Source: Nodosilinea sp. E11
Lineage (GTDB): Bacteria > Cyanobacteriota > Cyanobacteriia > Phormidesmidales > Phormidesmidaceae
Length of the DNA stretch: 64,000 bases
Direction: 5' to 3'
Assembly: GCF_032813545.1 (NCBI RefSeq)
Contig: NZ_CP136520.1
Location: 3,776,001-3,840,000, forward strand
The position numbers and the translations under genes were made by a program. This document shows positions 1-9,091 of the stretch, piece by piece; the first letter of the stretch is position 1; each line of letters begins with the position of its first letter. Below the pieces are notes generated by a model. The model was not told the DNA's origin. It did not search any database and saw nothing but the letters and a program-made list of their open reading frames with translations.

Positions 1-236
1 TGGTCAACCTGGGCCTGCTTTTGGTTAACTTCGGCTTCCAGGGCATTGCGCTGCTCTTGGACTGGCTGAACGACAAAGTTGTAGAGCGCAAAGGCTCCGA
101 TTAAGCCCAGAATGGCGATGCCAATGCCCTGTACCTTTGGCGTTAGCTCTATGCCAAAGGCCGTAGGGTAAGTGGGGCCAACTTGTTCTAAGCCCTGATT
201 CTCTTCTGCGGGGAGAAAATCACCGGTTGCGGTCAT
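1..236 (-). CDS. pilO: PilO, type IV pilus inner-membrane alignment protein (partial, N-terminus only)
   Basis: Reading the minus strand from the ATG at 236 gives about 78 residues before the window edge. They comprise a short acidic cytoplasmic start, one hydrophobic segment at about residues 38-56, and the beginning of a charged, Gln/Glu-rich stretch that looks coiled-coil. This is the usual architecture of PilO, which pairs with PilN in the periplasm to link the pilus motor platform to the secretin. The start codon overlaps the pilN stop by four bases (ATGA), so the two are translationally coupled. Identity rests mainly on gene order pilM-pilN-pilO; the C-terminal part lies outside the window. 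Confidence 0.85.
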   Translation of the reverse strand, partial: MTATGDFLPAEENQGLEQVGPTYPTAFGIELTPKVQGIGIAILGLIGAFALYNFVVQPVQEQRNALEAEVNQKQAQVD

Positions 237-1006
237 TCGATTACTCCTTTTTCTCGTAGGGCCTGCAAGCGACTCACTAAACCAACGGTGCCCTGGCGCT
301 CTAGCTCATCGACGAGCTGAGAGGCCGGGGTGTTGGTGATGTTTGCACCAATGGTGTAGTCAATTAAAAAGTCAGCGTCGCCTACTGCGGTACCAGGGCA
401 GCGGCCTTGGGTTTGGGGGTCGAGCAGGGTGGGCTGCTGCTGGGCCTGGCTGATGGCAACAGTTTGGGACTGCAACAGGGGCGATCGCTGAAGCACCAGG
501 GCAAAGTCGTTGATGTCGTCGTAGGAGCAGGCTACGCCGTCGATGGCAATGCCTCCAGCTCGGGGTGGGGTGGTATTAGGGTCAGTCTCTAGGGTGGTGC
601 CTTCCCCCTGGTTAAGACTAACGATTTGAATGCGGGCGGGGGTACGGCTGCGAATATCTTGCAGCAGGGCCGACCAAGGGACGATCTCATTGAAGACAGA
701 CACAAAGGCGTTGTTCTCGGCTCGAATAGCCTCAATTTGCCCTTGAATAGTGCTGATCTCTTGGAGCTGCCCCTGGAGCTGAGCCAGTTCACCATCAAGC
801 TCAATACTGCGCGCCTGGAGCTGGTTGATCTGGTTGCGAGTGACGGCCCAGTAGCCCCCCACGAGCGCCAGCGGAATCAGCGCTGCCGCCAGACCCAGAT
901 ACAGCGGTCGGCGATCGCCCTGGACGACTGGACCGCGGGCTCGAGGCCTAGCTTCAAAAACCCGCACCTCGCGGTCTTTAAGGAAATTAATATCGAGACT
1001 ATACAT
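233..1006 (-). CDS. pilN: PilN, type IV pilus assembly protein
   Basis: The 257-residue protein begins with a short cytoplasmic stretch resembling the PilN peptide that docks onto PilM (DINFLKDRE near residues 5-13). A membrane segment follows at about 35-55, then a predicted coiled coil (Gln/Glu-rich, about 56-100) and a periplasmic alpha/beta domain. PilN bridges cytoplasmic PilM and periplasmic PilO in the alignment subcomplex for twitching motility and DNA uptake. The start at 1006 lies two bases after the pilM stop, with a GGGAGG-like ribosome site inside the end of pilM. It overlaps pilO by four bases, so the three genes form a tight operon. Confidence 0.93.
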   Translation of the reverse strand: MYSLDINFLKDREVRVFEARPRARGPVVQGDRRPLYLGLAAALIPLALVGGYWAVTRNQINQLQARSIELDGELAQLQGQLQEISTIQGQIEAIRAENNAFVSVFNEIVPWSALLQDIRSRTPARIQIVSLNQGEGTTLETDPNTTPPRAGGIAIDGVACSYDDINDFALVLQRSPLLQSQTVAISQAQQQPTLLDPQTQGRCPGTAVGDADFLIDYTIGANITNTPASQLVDELERQGTVGLVSRLQALREKGVIE

Positions 1007-1008
1007 GG

Positions 1009-2109
1009 CTATACCTCCCGCAGGCCAAGACCGATTACCGTTGCTAACCCGGCTCGCTGCCCTGGAGGGATGTCTTCATCGACCTGTAGGGCCAGGGCTG
1101 AAATGGGGTCAATCTGGCTAGCGGGCAGACTGAGCCGCTGGGCCAGAAACTCGTCGAGCTGGCCAATCGACGCCCCTGGCCCCGCCAGCAGTAGCTGGGC
1201 TACCTCCATATCGTCACCCTGGTTGAGGTAGAAGTCGATGGAGCGACGCAGTTCGTCAGACAGTTCGCCCAGCACCCGCAGCATGGCCGTGGTGCCAGGG
1301 TTGGTGTTGCCCATCTGGGGCGCACCTACAGTGTCCATCGTTTGAATGGGGACAGTCATGCCCTGGAGTAGCTCAGTATTGCGCGAGGGCGGCAGATTCA
1401 TGGCGCGGCTGAGGGCGCTTTGAATTTGAAAGGTGCCAATGGGCACGGTGCGCGAAAAGTGGGGTACCCCATCTACCACGATGGAGATTTCGGTGCTTTC
1501 AAACTCGATATCGACCACGGCGGCGGCTTCTTGGGGGGTGAACTGGCGCAGCTGCTCGCGAATCGTGCGAATTAGCGCAAAGCTCGACGTCTCTAGCACG
1601 TTGAGCATCAGCCCTGCCTGCTGAAACACCTCAATGTAAGGATCGGTGAGGTCTTTGCGCACGGCTACCAGCAGCACCTGCACCTTCTCAATGCCGTCTT
1701 CATCGACGAAATAGCCAAGTTTCTGGTAGTCTACGTCGGCTTCTTCCCGGGGAAAAGGCAGGTAGAGACTGGCTTCTTGGTTAAGCACCATTTCTCGCAG
1801 CTCGTCATCGTCGAGCTCGGCGGGCACCGGAATCACGCGGGTAATGGCTCGGCCTGGAATTGAGGTGGTGGCTTGCTTAACCTTCAGCTTGCTTTCGGTC
1901 AGCACCATTTGAATGGCGTCGGCCATGGCAGCCGTGTCTAAGATCTGCCCTTCTTCATAGATGCCCTCCGCCAGTTCTACCGAGGCCAGGGTGTCTAGCT
2001 TGAGGGCTGTCCCCTGCTTTTTGATGTGGGCTAAGTTAACTTTTTCCGGGGTCAGCTCAATGCCAACACCCCGAGGCTTGCGATTAAAAATGGCTTTGAG
2101 ACTATCCAC
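1009..2109 (-). CDS. pilM: PilM, actin-like ATPase of the type IV pilus platform
   Basis: PilM is a cytoplasmic actin/FtsA-fold protein that binds ATP and the N-terminus of PilN. The product shows the early VGIELTPEKVNLA strand, a phosphate-loop-like VVDIEFESTEISIVVDG segment mid-protein and a late LLLAGPGASIGQLDEFL segment, as in the family. The GTG at 2109 (giving M-DSLKAIFNRK) is chosen as start. The longer reading from an ATG at 2169 adds 20 residues with no family resemblance. At 366 residues the chosen form matches typical PilM length. It is the first gene of the pilMNO operon and is divergent from purT. Confidence 0.93.
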   Translation of the reverse strand: MDSLKAIFNRKPRGVGIELTPEKVNLAHIKKQGTALKLDTLASVELAEGIYEEGQILDTAAMADAIQMVLTESKLKVKQATTSIPGRAITRVIPVPAELDDDELREMVLNQEASLYLPFPREEADVDYQKLGYFVDEDGIEKVQVLLVAVRKDLTDPYIEVFQQAGLMLNVLETSSFALIRTIREQLRQFTPQEAAAVVDIEFESTEISIVVDGVPHFSRTVPIGTFQIQSALSRAMNLPPSRNTELLQGMTVPIQTMDTVGAPQMGNTNPGTTAMLRVLGELSDELRRSIDFYLNQGDDMEVAQLLLAGPGASIGQLDEFLAQRLSLPASQIDPISALALQVDEDIPPGQRAGLATVIGLGLREV

Positions 2110-2501
2110 GGCAGTATCCGAAAAACAGGTGGGTAACCAGAAAACCTGCCCGGTCAATACGACAACCAAGCAGACCCAAACAAACCAGCTAACTCTCTAG
2201 AGAAGCGACGTTGCAGATGCTTCAAGAGAGCTACAGTGGCTTAGCAACCATCCCTGGGGAAAAAGTGCTAACGAATGGTACACAATTTAATTCAGAATTT
2301 CCACTTTTCTTCTTTAAGGGATAGAAAACCCGATCTCCCGACTACGCACCCGATGATTTCGTTGCTGCTTCTGGCAGAATGCCGCGCAAACTATCGCTTG
2401 GCATCACCAGCGATGTTACACACAATTCTGAAAAGTGAGCACTTAATATTGAGAAAATATTGCTTGCCTGCCGTATTTCTTCACGCTTGGAGTCTCTCCC
2501 T
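2110..2501. promoter_or_regulatory. Divergent intergenic region between pilM and purT
   Basis: This 392-bp gap separates two divergently transcribed genes, so it must carry promoters for both. It is more AT-rich than its neighbours, especially at 2270-2330 and 2440-2470, where AATATT occurs twice around 2445-2460. No convincing -35/-10 pair, operator or RNA gene was recognised. Short reading frames here have no family features and are not called. Confidence 0.4.
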
Positions 2502-3710
2502 ATGACCGATCCTGTGACCGTTCTCGGTACCCCCCTGCAAGACAAGGCCCAGCGGCTGCTGCTGCTCGGCTCGGGAGAACTCGGTCGGGAGGTAGCTCTG
2601 GAGGCCGTGCGCCTGGGGCTGGAAGTGGTTGCCGTCGATCGCTACGATCGCGCCCCTGCCATGGCCCTAGCCCATCGTCGCCACGTAATCGACATGCTCG
2701 ACGGCGAAGCGCTGCGGCGGGTAGTTGAGCTAGAGCGCCCCAGCCTGATTGTGCCGGAGGTGGAGGCGATCGCCACCGATACCCTGGTCGCTCTAGAGGC
2801 CGAGGGCTGGCGAATCATCCCCACCGCCCGCGCTACCCAGCTAACCATGAACCGTGAGGGCATTCGTCGCCTGGCGGCAGAAGCGCTGGGGCTAAAGACC
2901 TCACCCTTTCGCTTTGCCAGCACCGAGGCCGAGTATCTAGAAGCGGTGGCAGCCATTGGCTTGCCCTGCGTGGTCAAGCCGATCATGAGTTCGTCGGGCA
3001 AGGGGCAGAGCACCGTACGGCAAGAAACTGAGGTGTTACCCGCCTGGAAGTATGCGGCAGAAGCGGGCCGGGGCAAGAGCGATCGCGTCATCGTAGAAGG
3101 GTTTGTGCCCTTTGACGCTGAAATCACGCTGCTGACGGTGCGGGCGATCGACGGCACCCACTTCTGCCCTCCCATCGGCCACCGCCAGGAGTCTGGTGAC
3201 TACTGTGAGTCGTGGCAGCCCTGTGCCCTGCACCCAGACACCCTAGCGGCCTGCCAAGCCATGGCCAAAGCCGTCACCGATGCCCTGGGCGGCTGGGGCC
3301 TATTTGGGGTCGAGCTATTTATTGCCGGAGAGGCAGATCAACCTCAGACTGTTTATTTTAGCGAGGTCAGCCCCCGCCCCCACGACACGGGCATGGTTAC
3401 CCTGGTCAGCCAGCACCAGTCAGAATTTGAGCTGCATGTGCGGGCGATCATGGGCCTGCCCATTGGCGAGATTTCTCTGGTGCAGCCCGGTGCTTCGGCG
3501 GTAATTTTGGCCCCTGGCCAGAGTGACCATCCCTGCTACTCCGGCCTCGATCAGGCGCTTCAGGTGCCCACCAGCAAGGTACGGCTGTTTGGCAAACCTA
3601 CGGCCCATCCTCACCGCCGCATGGGGGTAGCCTTAGCCCTGGGCGACACAGTGGAGCAGGCCAAAGAACGGGCGATCGCCTGTGCTAGCGCTGTGCAGGT
3701 CATCCTCTAG
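2502..3710 (+). CDS. purT: Formate-dependent phosphoribosylglycinamide formyltransferase (PurT)
   Basis: PurT makes formyl-GAR from GAR, formate and ATP, the folate-independent form of the third step of purine synthesis. The 402-residue protein has the N-terminal pre-ATP-grasp fold ([17 protein letters not shown]) and an ATP-grasp domain with [14 protein letters not shown] at about residues 155-168. The metal-binding strand [16 protein letters not shown] follows at about 285. Length is close to the 392 residues of E. coli PurT. The ATG at 2502 is preferred over one at 2460 because the first 14 residues of the longer form are unlike the family. It appears monocistronic. Confidence 0.97.
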   Translation: MTDPVTVLGTPLQDKAQRLLLLGSGELGREVALEAVRLGLEVVAVDRYDRAPAMALAHRRHVIDMLDGEALRRVVELERPSLIVPEVEAIATDTLVALEAEGWRIIPTARATQLTMNREGIRRLAAEALGLKTSPFRFASTEAEYLEAVAAIGLPCVVKPIMSSSGKGQSTVRQETEVLPAWKYAAEAGRGKSDRVIVEGFVPFDAEITLLTVRAIDGTHFCPPIGHRQESGDYCESWQPCALHPDTLAACQAMAKAVTDALGGWGLFGVELFIAGEADQPQTVYFSEVSPRPHDTGMVTLVSQHQSEFELHVRAIMGLPIGEISLVQPGASAVILAPGQSDHPCYSGLDQALQVPTSKVRLFGKPTAHPHRRMGVALALGDTVEQAKERAIACASAVQVIL

Positions 3711-3819
3711 GGGAAGCAAGCATTCGCTGGATTGGTCCTATAGATCCACCAATGCCGCCCACTTTAAGGGAAAATGAACAACCATATTGCAGCAAAAATC
3801 TTGCAGCAAAAATCCTTTG

Positions 3820-3848
3820 GTAGGGGCATTGCACTGCAATGCCCCTAC
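3820..3848. repeat. 29-bp perfect palindromic dispersed repeat
   Basis: A perfect palindrome has 14-nt arms GTAGGGGCATTGCA and TGCAATGCCCCTAC around a single C. It lies in the 262-bp gap between purT and the solute-binding protein gene. Just upstream (3788-3814) a 14-nt sequence, TTGCAGCAAAAATC, is repeated in tandem. GTAGGGGCA...TGCCCCTAC elements are a common type of dispersed palindromic repeat in cyanobacterial genomes. There is no T-run on either side, so it is not an obvious terminator. Confidence 0.8.
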
Positions 3849-3972
3849 GTCTAACCTGTTTTAACTGTACAGACGTTTGAAAGCCATTCACTCGTCAGCG
3901 CCCCTAAGCGTTTGGCTGAGTTGAGGTTGACTGCGTTGCGGTAGCCCCTCTCTTTAGAAACCGAACCCACCC

Positions 3973-5253
3973 ATGAAACTACGCCCCTATGCCCGCTTTG
4001 GTTTGTTTGCCCTGCTGGGGCTGATGCTGAGCTGGCTAGTGGCCTGTGGCAGCGGCCAGCCCACCGCCACGGCTCCCGCCGATGGCCGTCAAGAGGTCGA
4101 GTTTTGGACGATGCAGCTTCAGCCAGACTTTACCGACTACTTCAACGGGCTAATTGCCGACTACGAAACCCAAAACCCCAACATCACCGTGCGCTGGGTC
4201 GATGTGCCCTGGGCCGATATGCAGAGCAAAATTCTCACCGCCGTCACCGCTAGCACCGCCCCCGATGTGGTCAACCTTAACCCAGACTTTGCTGCTCAGC
4301 TAGCCAGCCGCAACGCCTGGTTGCCCCTCGATGAGCGGGTTTCTGAAGCCGATAAACAGGTCTACTTACCCAACATCTGGCAGGCCAACACCCTCAACGG
4401 CCAAAGCTTTGGGTTTCCCTGGTACCTGACTACCAACGTCACCCTCCACAATCAGGCGCTGCTCGATGCAGCGGGCGTCGAGCCGCCCACCACCTACGCC
4501 GAGTTAGCTGAGGTCGCCCGCCAAGTGAAACAGGCGACTGGTAAGTATGCCTTCTTCACCACCTTTGTGCCCGAAGATGCCGCCGATGTGCTGCAATCCT
4601 TTGTGCAGATGGGAGTTGACCTAGTCGATGACCAGGGCCAGGCCGCCTTTGACACTGCCGAGGGGCGGGCCGTTTTTCAGTACTGGACCGATCTCTACCA
4701 GCAAGAGTTGCTGCCTCGGGAGGTGCTGACCCAGGGCCACCGCCGTGCGATCGAGCTCTACCAGGCCGGAGAAGTTGCCCTGCTCTCAACCGGGGCAGAA
4801 TTTTTCCCCACTATTGAAGCCAACGCCCCCGATATTGCTGCTGTGACTGGCAGCGGCCCCCAGATCACCGGCGACACTGGCAAAACCAACGTGGCGGTGA
4901 TGAATCTGGTGATTCCAGCGGCGACCGACGTGCCCGAGGCGGCGATCGACTTTGCCCTGTATGTCACCAACGACGCCAACCAGCTCAGCTTTGCCCAAGC
5001 CGCCAATGTGTTGCCCTCCACCGCCGGTGCTTTAGAAGACAGCTACTTTGCCGCCGAGGGCACCAAGGGAGTTGACAAGGCCCGCTCGGTCAGCGCCGAG
5101 CAGATGAACCAGGCCGAAGTGTTGATTCCAGCTATGGATGGGGTCAAAGACCTCCAGTCAATCATCTACGACAACCTGCAAGCCGCCATGCTGGGCCAAA
5201 AAACCGTAGACCAGGCGGTCACCGATGCCGCTGCCGCCTGGAATGGGCGTTAA
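3973..5253 (+). CDS. Extracellular solute-binding lipoprotein, sugar ABC transporter type
   Basis: The 426-residue protein starts with a signal peptide and lipobox LVAC (Cys25). A mature domain of the family 1 (maltose/UgpB-like) binding-protein fold follows: EVEFWTMQLQPDF at the start, VDVPWADMQSKI and repeated aromatic residues suited to sugar binding. It would be lipid-anchored outside the inner membrane and deliver a sugar or glycerol-phosphate-like ligand to an ABC permease. No permease or ATPase gene flanks it, which is unusual: the next gene is a convergent tenA. The ligand cannot be assigned. Confidence 0.9.
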   Translation: MKLRPYARFGLFALLGLMLSWLVACGSGQPTATAPADGRQEVEFWTMQLQPDFTDYFNGLIADYETQNPNITVRWVDVPWADMQSKILTAVTASTAPDVVNLNPDFAAQLASRNAWLPLDERVSEADKQVYLPNIWQANTLNGQSFGFPWYLTTNVTLHNQALLDAAGVEPPTTYAELAEVARQVKQATGKYAFFTTFVPEDAADVLQSFVQMGVDLVDDQGQAAFDTAEGRAVFQYWTDLYQQELLPREVLTQGHRRAIELYQAGEVALLSTGAEFFPTIEANAPDIAAVTGSGPQITGDTGKTNVAVMNLVIPAATDVPEAAIDFALYVTNDANQLSFAQAANVLPSTAGALEDSYFAAEGTKGVDKARSVSAEQMNQAEVLIPAMDGVKDLQSIIYDNLQAAMLGQKTVDQAVTDAAAAWNGR

Positions 5254-5259
5254 CGGCCC

Positions 5260-5883
5260 TCACTGACCCTGCCAGGCCGCCTCAAAAAAGGCCAGTTCGC
5301 AGTCCATGGCGTAGCGATAGGCAGCATGGTGGGTAGGGGTATCGGCTGACTGGGTATCGATCAACGTTTCTAGCTGGGCGGCCAGGGGTTCAAACTGGTC
5401 GCTACTGTAGGTTTCGATCCAGTCGCTATAGCGGTGGGGGGGTGGGTTGAGCTGAGCTAGCGATCGCCCCAAAAAGGCGTAGAGCCGCATGCAGGGGGCC
5501 ATGGCCACCGCTGTAGCATCGGAAGCTTGGCCCCAGGCGGTGCTGAGCAAAAAATCGGTATAGCGGCGGGTAGCGGCACCGGGGGTGACGGTAGTGAGAT
5601 CTACCCCCCAGGTTTGGGCATAGCCGCTGTGTAGATTCAACTCAGCCAGCACCCCATCGGCTAGCCGGTGAAACACCTGAAAGGTCTCCCAGGTAGGGGC
5701 TTTGGCAGCGGCAATACTGTAGGCGCGGGCAAAGGCTTCGAGAAAAAAGGCGTCTTGACCCACGTAGTCGGCAAATTTCTCTACGGGCAGGGTGCCATCG
5801 CCAAGGCCCTGAACGAAGGGATGCTGGAGGAAGGCGGTGGCAAGGTCTTGGTTAGCCTGCCAGAGAGCTTGAGAGAGGGGCAT
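5260..5883 (-). CDS. tenA: TenA family protein with active-site Cys (TenA_C type)
   Basis: TenA proteins hydrolyse thiamin or, physiologically, aminopyrimidine breakdown products to salvage HMP for thiamin synthesis. This 207-residue all-helical protein has the catalytic cysteine in MAPCMRLYAF (Cys131 counting from the ATG at 5883) and the C-terminal glutamate in DCELAFFEAAW, matching the Cys-containing TenA class. The longer frame begins upstream in the GTGGATGG microsatellite and is unlikely to be translated, so the start MPLSQALW is used. A second, Glu-type TenA lies at 12899. No TPP riboswitch was seen upstream. Confidence 0.9.
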   Translation of the reverse strand: MPLSQALWQANQDLATAFLQHPFVQGLGDGTLPVEKFADYVGQDAFFLEAFARAYSIAAAKAPTWETFQVFHRLADGVLAELNLHSGYAQTWGVDLTTVTPGAATRRYTDFLLSTAWGQASDATAVAMAPCMRLYAFLGRSLAQLNPPPHRYSDWIETYSSDQFEPLAAQLETLIDTQSADTPTHHAAYRYAMDCELAFFEAAWQGQ

Positions 5884-5895
5884 GGGGGTGAATGA

Positions 5896-5923
5896 GTAGA
5901 TGGGTGGATGGGTGGATGGGTAG
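5896..5923. repeat. GTGGATGG octamer microsatellite
   Basis: Three tandem octamers (GTAGATGG then GTGGATGG twice) followed by GTAG lie directly in front of the tenA start at 5883. The same octamer recurs at 31953-32003 and inside gcvP near 50193. Because it overlaps the tenA leader, a change in copy number could alter the ribosome-binding region; that is inference. Confidence 0.8.
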
Positions 5924-5933
5924 TAGAGCGTAG

Positions 5934-5950
5934 GGTGGGCAATGCCCACC
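5934..5950. repeat. Short palindromic repeat GGTGGGCA-A-TGCCCACC
   Basis: An 8-bp stem around one A lies between tenA and the HAD gene, next to GTAGGGTGGGC. This resembles the widespread cyanobacterial GTAGGGTGGGCA...TGCCCACC dispersed element. No poly-T follows it. Confidence 0.65.
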
Positions 5951-5988
5951 ATGGCCTTGGGCTATCAACACAGGGCAAACTCGCTGAC

Positions 5989-6753
5989 TTACCTCTGAGG
6001 TAGCACAAGGGTTTGAGCCAGATCTAAAGAAAAATAATAGGCCTGGGCGGCATCGCCGTGGAGCACTTCAAAGGGCAGGTTGGGTTCGCCCAGGTGATTG
6101 ATCACCAGGCGGGCGCTGGCGAAGGCATGGTTGCGGGTGTAGTCGTTGACGGTGACGACGGTTGTTAGCCCGGCGGCATTGGACGCCTCTAGCCCCTGCT
6201 GGCTGTCTTCAATCACTAGACAGTTTGCCGGAGTCAGATCCATGGCGTTGATCACCAGTTCGTAAATATCTGGGGCGGGCTTTTTGGTGGCGACCATGTC
6301 TCCGGCGGCAATCACCTCAAACCAGCGGGGCGAGTCTGGCCCCAGCAAATTTTCTAGCAAGGGAATCACACTGGCCTTGGCGCTGGTGGTGGCGATCGCC
6401 AACCGTACCTCCGCCTGCTGAGCCGCCTCAATTAACCGCCGCACCCCTGGCCGTAAAGGAATCACATTGTTCTCGACGAGAGATTGAAAATGCTTGGCCT
6501 TAGCCTGGTGCAGTGCGATCACTAACCCGTCGATATCCTCAGCTTCAAACTTGGTTTGGTAGCGGTGAATATAGTAGCGAATCCGCTCTTTGCCCCCGGC
6601 TACCCGCAGTAACTGGCCGTAGAGGCCAACGGGCCAGTGCCAGGCCAGACCAAATTCTTGAAAAGCTTGGTTAAAGGCAACCCGGTGGCCGTCGCGTTCA
6701 GTTTCGGCCAGGGTGCCATCGACATCAAAAATCAGCGCCTCAAGGGTTTTCAT
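5989..6753 (-). CDS. HAD-superfamily hydrolase, CbbY-like sugar-phosphate phosphatase
   Basis: The 254-residue protein has the HAD nucleophile motif FDVDGTLAE (Asp10, Asp12) and an alpha-helical cap with the CbbY-like segment VAGGKERIRYYI. Motif II is in AIATTSAK, and motifs III/IV are in TKKPAPDIY and CLVIEDSQQGLEASNAAG. In plants and Rhodobacter, CbbY dephosphorylates xylulose-1,5-bisphosphate, a Rubisco inhibitor; the same role is plausible in this CO2-fixing organism but unproven. The start MKTLEALIF at 6753 is chosen; the upstream extension lacks similarity. Confidence 0.88.
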   Translation of the reverse strand: MKTLEALIFDVDGTLAETERDGHRVAFNQAFQEFGLAWHWPVGLYGQLLRVAGGKERIRYYIHRYQTKFEAEDIDGLVIALHQAKAKHFQSLVENNVIPLRPGVRRLIEAAQQAEVRLAIATTSAKASVIPLLENLLGPDSPRWFEVIAAGDMVATKKPAPDIYELVINAMDLTPANCLVIEDSQQGLEASNAAGLTTVVTVNDYTRNHAFASARLVINHLGEPNLPFEVLHGDAAQAYYFSLDLAQTLVLPQR

Positions 6754-7054
6754 CGGGGATATAAACGCAGCAAGGGTTCCCACCTGGGGAAGAGTTGAGG
6801 GGCTAACCCGGCCTGGGCCATGCACCCAGAGCTGAGGGAGGGGTACCCAGCGGTAGACCTACCTAAGTCTCAAGAGCGATCGCGTCTCAGCACCCAGCCA
6901 ACCCACCCAGAAAGCCCCCCGATTCTAGCCGAGAAGCCAGCCGTTTCACCGTAGGATGAAGAAGCGACCTACACTGGAATATTCAGAGCTAACCTCAGGA
7001 TGGGCGATCGCCTGACCCCGGTGCAGGAGGCTGTTATCAACGGTTACGAAAGGC
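6754..7054. promoter_or_regulatory. Divergent intergenic region between the CbbY-like gene and cysK
   Basis: About 300 bp between divergent genes, so promoters for both are expected. It holds two HIP1-like sites and a weak 5-bp GTAGG/CCTAC inverted repeat at about 6952-6973. A GAAAGG ribosome site precedes the cysK ATG. No gene or structured RNA was recognised. Confidence 0.35.
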
Positions 7055-8053
7055 ATGGATATTAAACACGGTTTTGTCGCCACAGTCGGCAACACTCCCC
7101 TGATTCGTCTCAACAGCGTCAGCGAAGCTACCGGCTGTGACATTTTGGGCAAAGCAGAATTTCTCAACCCCGGCGGGTCGGTCAAAGATCGTGCGGCCCT
7201 CTACATCATTCAGGATGCCGAAGCTAAGGGCTTACTCAAGCCCGGTGGCACCGTGGTCGAAGGCACCGCAGGCAACACCGGTATCGGCCTGGCTCACATC
7301 TGCAACGCCAAGGGCTACCGCTGCCTGATCGTCATTCCCGATACTCAGTCTCAAGAAAAAATTGACCTGCTGCGGACCCTGGGCGCTGAGGTGCGCCCGG
7401 TGCCCGCTGTGCCCTACCGCGACCCCAACAACTACGTGAAGCTGTCGGGTCGCATCGCCGCCGACCTCGATAATGCCATTTGGGCCAACCAGTTCGACAA
7501 TTTGGCCAACCGCCTAGCCCACTACGAAACCACCGGCCCTGAAATCTGGGCTCAAACCGAGGGCACTATCGACGCCTGGGTTACGGCCACCGGCACTGGC
7601 GGCACCTATGCTGGCGTGGCTATGTTTCTCAAAGAGCAAAACCCCAACATTCGCTGTGTAGTGGCTGACCCTATGGGCAGTGGGCTGTACAGTTACATCA
7701 AAACCGGCGAAGTCAACAGTGAGGGCAACTCGATCACCGAAGGCATTGGCAATAGCCGCATCACCGCCAATATGGCCGAGGTGCCCATCGACGACGCCAT
7801 CCAAATTGAAGATCCAGAGGCCCTGCGTACTATCTATCAACTGCTCTATAACGACGGGCTGTTTATGGGCGGTTCGGTGGGCATCAACGTGGCGGCGGCA
7901 GTTAAACTGGCCCAGCAGCTCGGCCCTGGCCACAAAATTGTCACTGTGCTGTGCGATGGTGGCTCTCGCTACCAGTCGCGCCTCTACAGTCGCCCCTGGC
8001 TCGAAGCCAAAGGGCTGTGGTCCGAGGATCTGGCCCCCGCCGCTAATGCTTAA
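7055..8053 (+). CDS. cysK: Cysteine synthase (O-acetylserine sulfhydrylase), CysK family
   Basis: This PLP enzyme makes cysteine from O-acetylserine and sulfide. The Schiff-base lysine is in NPGGSVKDRAA (Lys44), the substrate loop is GTAGNTGIGLA and the phosphate-binding segment is TGTGGTYAG. The 332 residues are slightly longer than classic CysK (about 310-320). The loop reads TAGNTG rather than TSGNTG, as in a subgroup of cyanobacterial and fungal cysteine-synthase-like proteins, so the sulfur donor or acceptor could differ. It is followed by lepB on the same strand, 169 bp away. Confidence 0.92.
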   Translation: MDIKHGFVATVGNTPLIRLNSVSEATGCDILGKAEFLNPGGSVKDRAALYIIQDAEAKGLLKPGGTVVEGTAGNTGIGLAHICNAKGYRCLIVIPDTQSQEKIDLLRTLGAEVRPVPAVPYRDPNNYVKLSGRIAADLDNAIWANQFDNLANRLAHYETTGPEIWAQTEGTIDAWVTATGTGGTYAGVAMFLKEQNPNIRCVVADPMGSGLYSYIKTGEVNSEGNSITEGIGNSRITANMAEVPIDDAIQIEDPEALRTIYQLLYNDGLFMGGSVGINVAAAVKLAQQLGPGHKIVTVLCDGGSRYQSRLYSRPWLEAKGLWSEDLAPAANA

Positions 8054-8222
8054 GCTACCTCCGGTCTTTGGGGCTAGCCGTAACCGTCCACCGGGGTCGC
8101 CTGGTTACAGAACAGATCGACTACACTAGGACAGATTCGGCGGGTACGATCTTCTGGGCGTACGCTCCAAAAGCTAGTCTAGATTAGCCTTCATCTCAAT
8201 CTCTACTTTCGGGGACACACCT

Positions 8223-8831
8223 GTGACCGATCAGTCTGATAAATCTTCGCTGCCACCCGACTCTGCTCTCAATTCTGCCCCGGCGGCAAAAAAGCAAGCA
8301 CCCCAGCCTAACCCCTGGGTCGAAGGCCTGCAAACCATCGGGCTCAGTGTTGTGCTGGCCTTGGGCATTCGCCACTTTGTGGCAGAGGCCCGCTATATTC
8401 CCTCCGGCTCTATGGAACCCACGCTCCAGGTCAGAGACCGCTTGGTAATCGAGAAAATCAGCTACCACTTCAACCCGCCTAGGCATGAAGATATTGTCGT
8501 GTTTTGGCCGCCGGAGAGTCTTACTGCTCCTGGTCAGCGGCGCGATGCCTTCATTAAACGCGTGATTGGCCTGCCGGGAGATGTGGTTGAAGTGCGCAAC
8601 GGTGAAGTCATTCGCAACGGCGAAGTGTTGACCGAACCATACATCGAAGCGCCCCCCGATTATGAGTGGGGGCCTGAAACGGTTCCCGAGGCGTCTTATT
8701 TGGTGCTGGGCGACAATCGCAACAGCAGCTATGACAGCCACTCCTGGGGATTTGTGCCCGAAGAAAATATCATTGGCAGAGCTGTGGTGCGCTTCTGGCC
8801 GGTGAATCGGGTGGGGTTGATCGATGACTAA
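8223..8831 (+). CDS. lepB: Signal peptidase I
   Basis: LepB cleaves Sec and Tat signal peptides at the outer face of the membrane. The 202-residue protein has one N-terminal membrane segment (about 36-50), the nucleophile in SGSMEPTL (Ser63), the general-base lysine in KRVIGLPGD (Lys112) and the GDNRNSSYDSHSWG box. The start is GTG at 8223. A Ser/Pro-rich cytoplasmic leader precedes the membrane helix, as in other cyanobacterial LepB proteins. It lies between cysK and metG. Confidence 0.96.
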   Translation: MTDQSDKSSLPPDSALNSAPAAKKQAPQPNPWVEGLQTIGLSVVLALGIRHFVAEARYIPSGSMEPTLQVRDRLVIEKISYHFNPPRHEDIVVFWPPESLTAPGQRRDAFIKRVIGLPGDVVEVRNGEVIRNGEVLTEPYIEAPPDYEWGPETVPEASYLVLGDNRNSSYDSHSWGFVPEENIIGRAVVRFWPVNRVGLIDD

Positions 8832-9091
8832 AGCACTGTTGAATCAGGTGGCCTGAGTACAGATGCTTAAATCTTCCGGGGCTTATATCGGGAACCCTAA
8901 CATAGCAAGCTAGGATGCAAGCTGTCTTGATGGTTTAGAGGCTGCCGTCGTTAGCTGTTTTCCGCCGCTGCTATCCTTATGGTTTGTTGGTGTTAGCCCT
9001 AGGGATCTAATTCCTCGGGGCTGATGTGTTTTTTGGTTTGCTGTTGCTGTTACTCAGAGGCCTCTCTGAAGGCTAATGTTCCGGTTTTTGT

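Noticed and set aside
626-1231. 201-codon frame antisense to pilN and pilM
   Set aside because: Entirely overlaps two well-supported genes and has no family features; a shadow frame in GC-rich DNA.
2110-2169. Longer pilM from the ATG at 2169
   Set aside because: The extra 20 residues do not resemble PilM, whose conserved start begins at the GTG at 2109.
3788-3848. The palindrome after purT as a terminator
   Set aside because: It lies about 110 bp after the stop and has no T-tract; it fits a dispersed repeat better.
5884-5988. TPP riboswitch upstream of the first tenA
   Set aside because: No thi-box core was found here or at 12585-12898.
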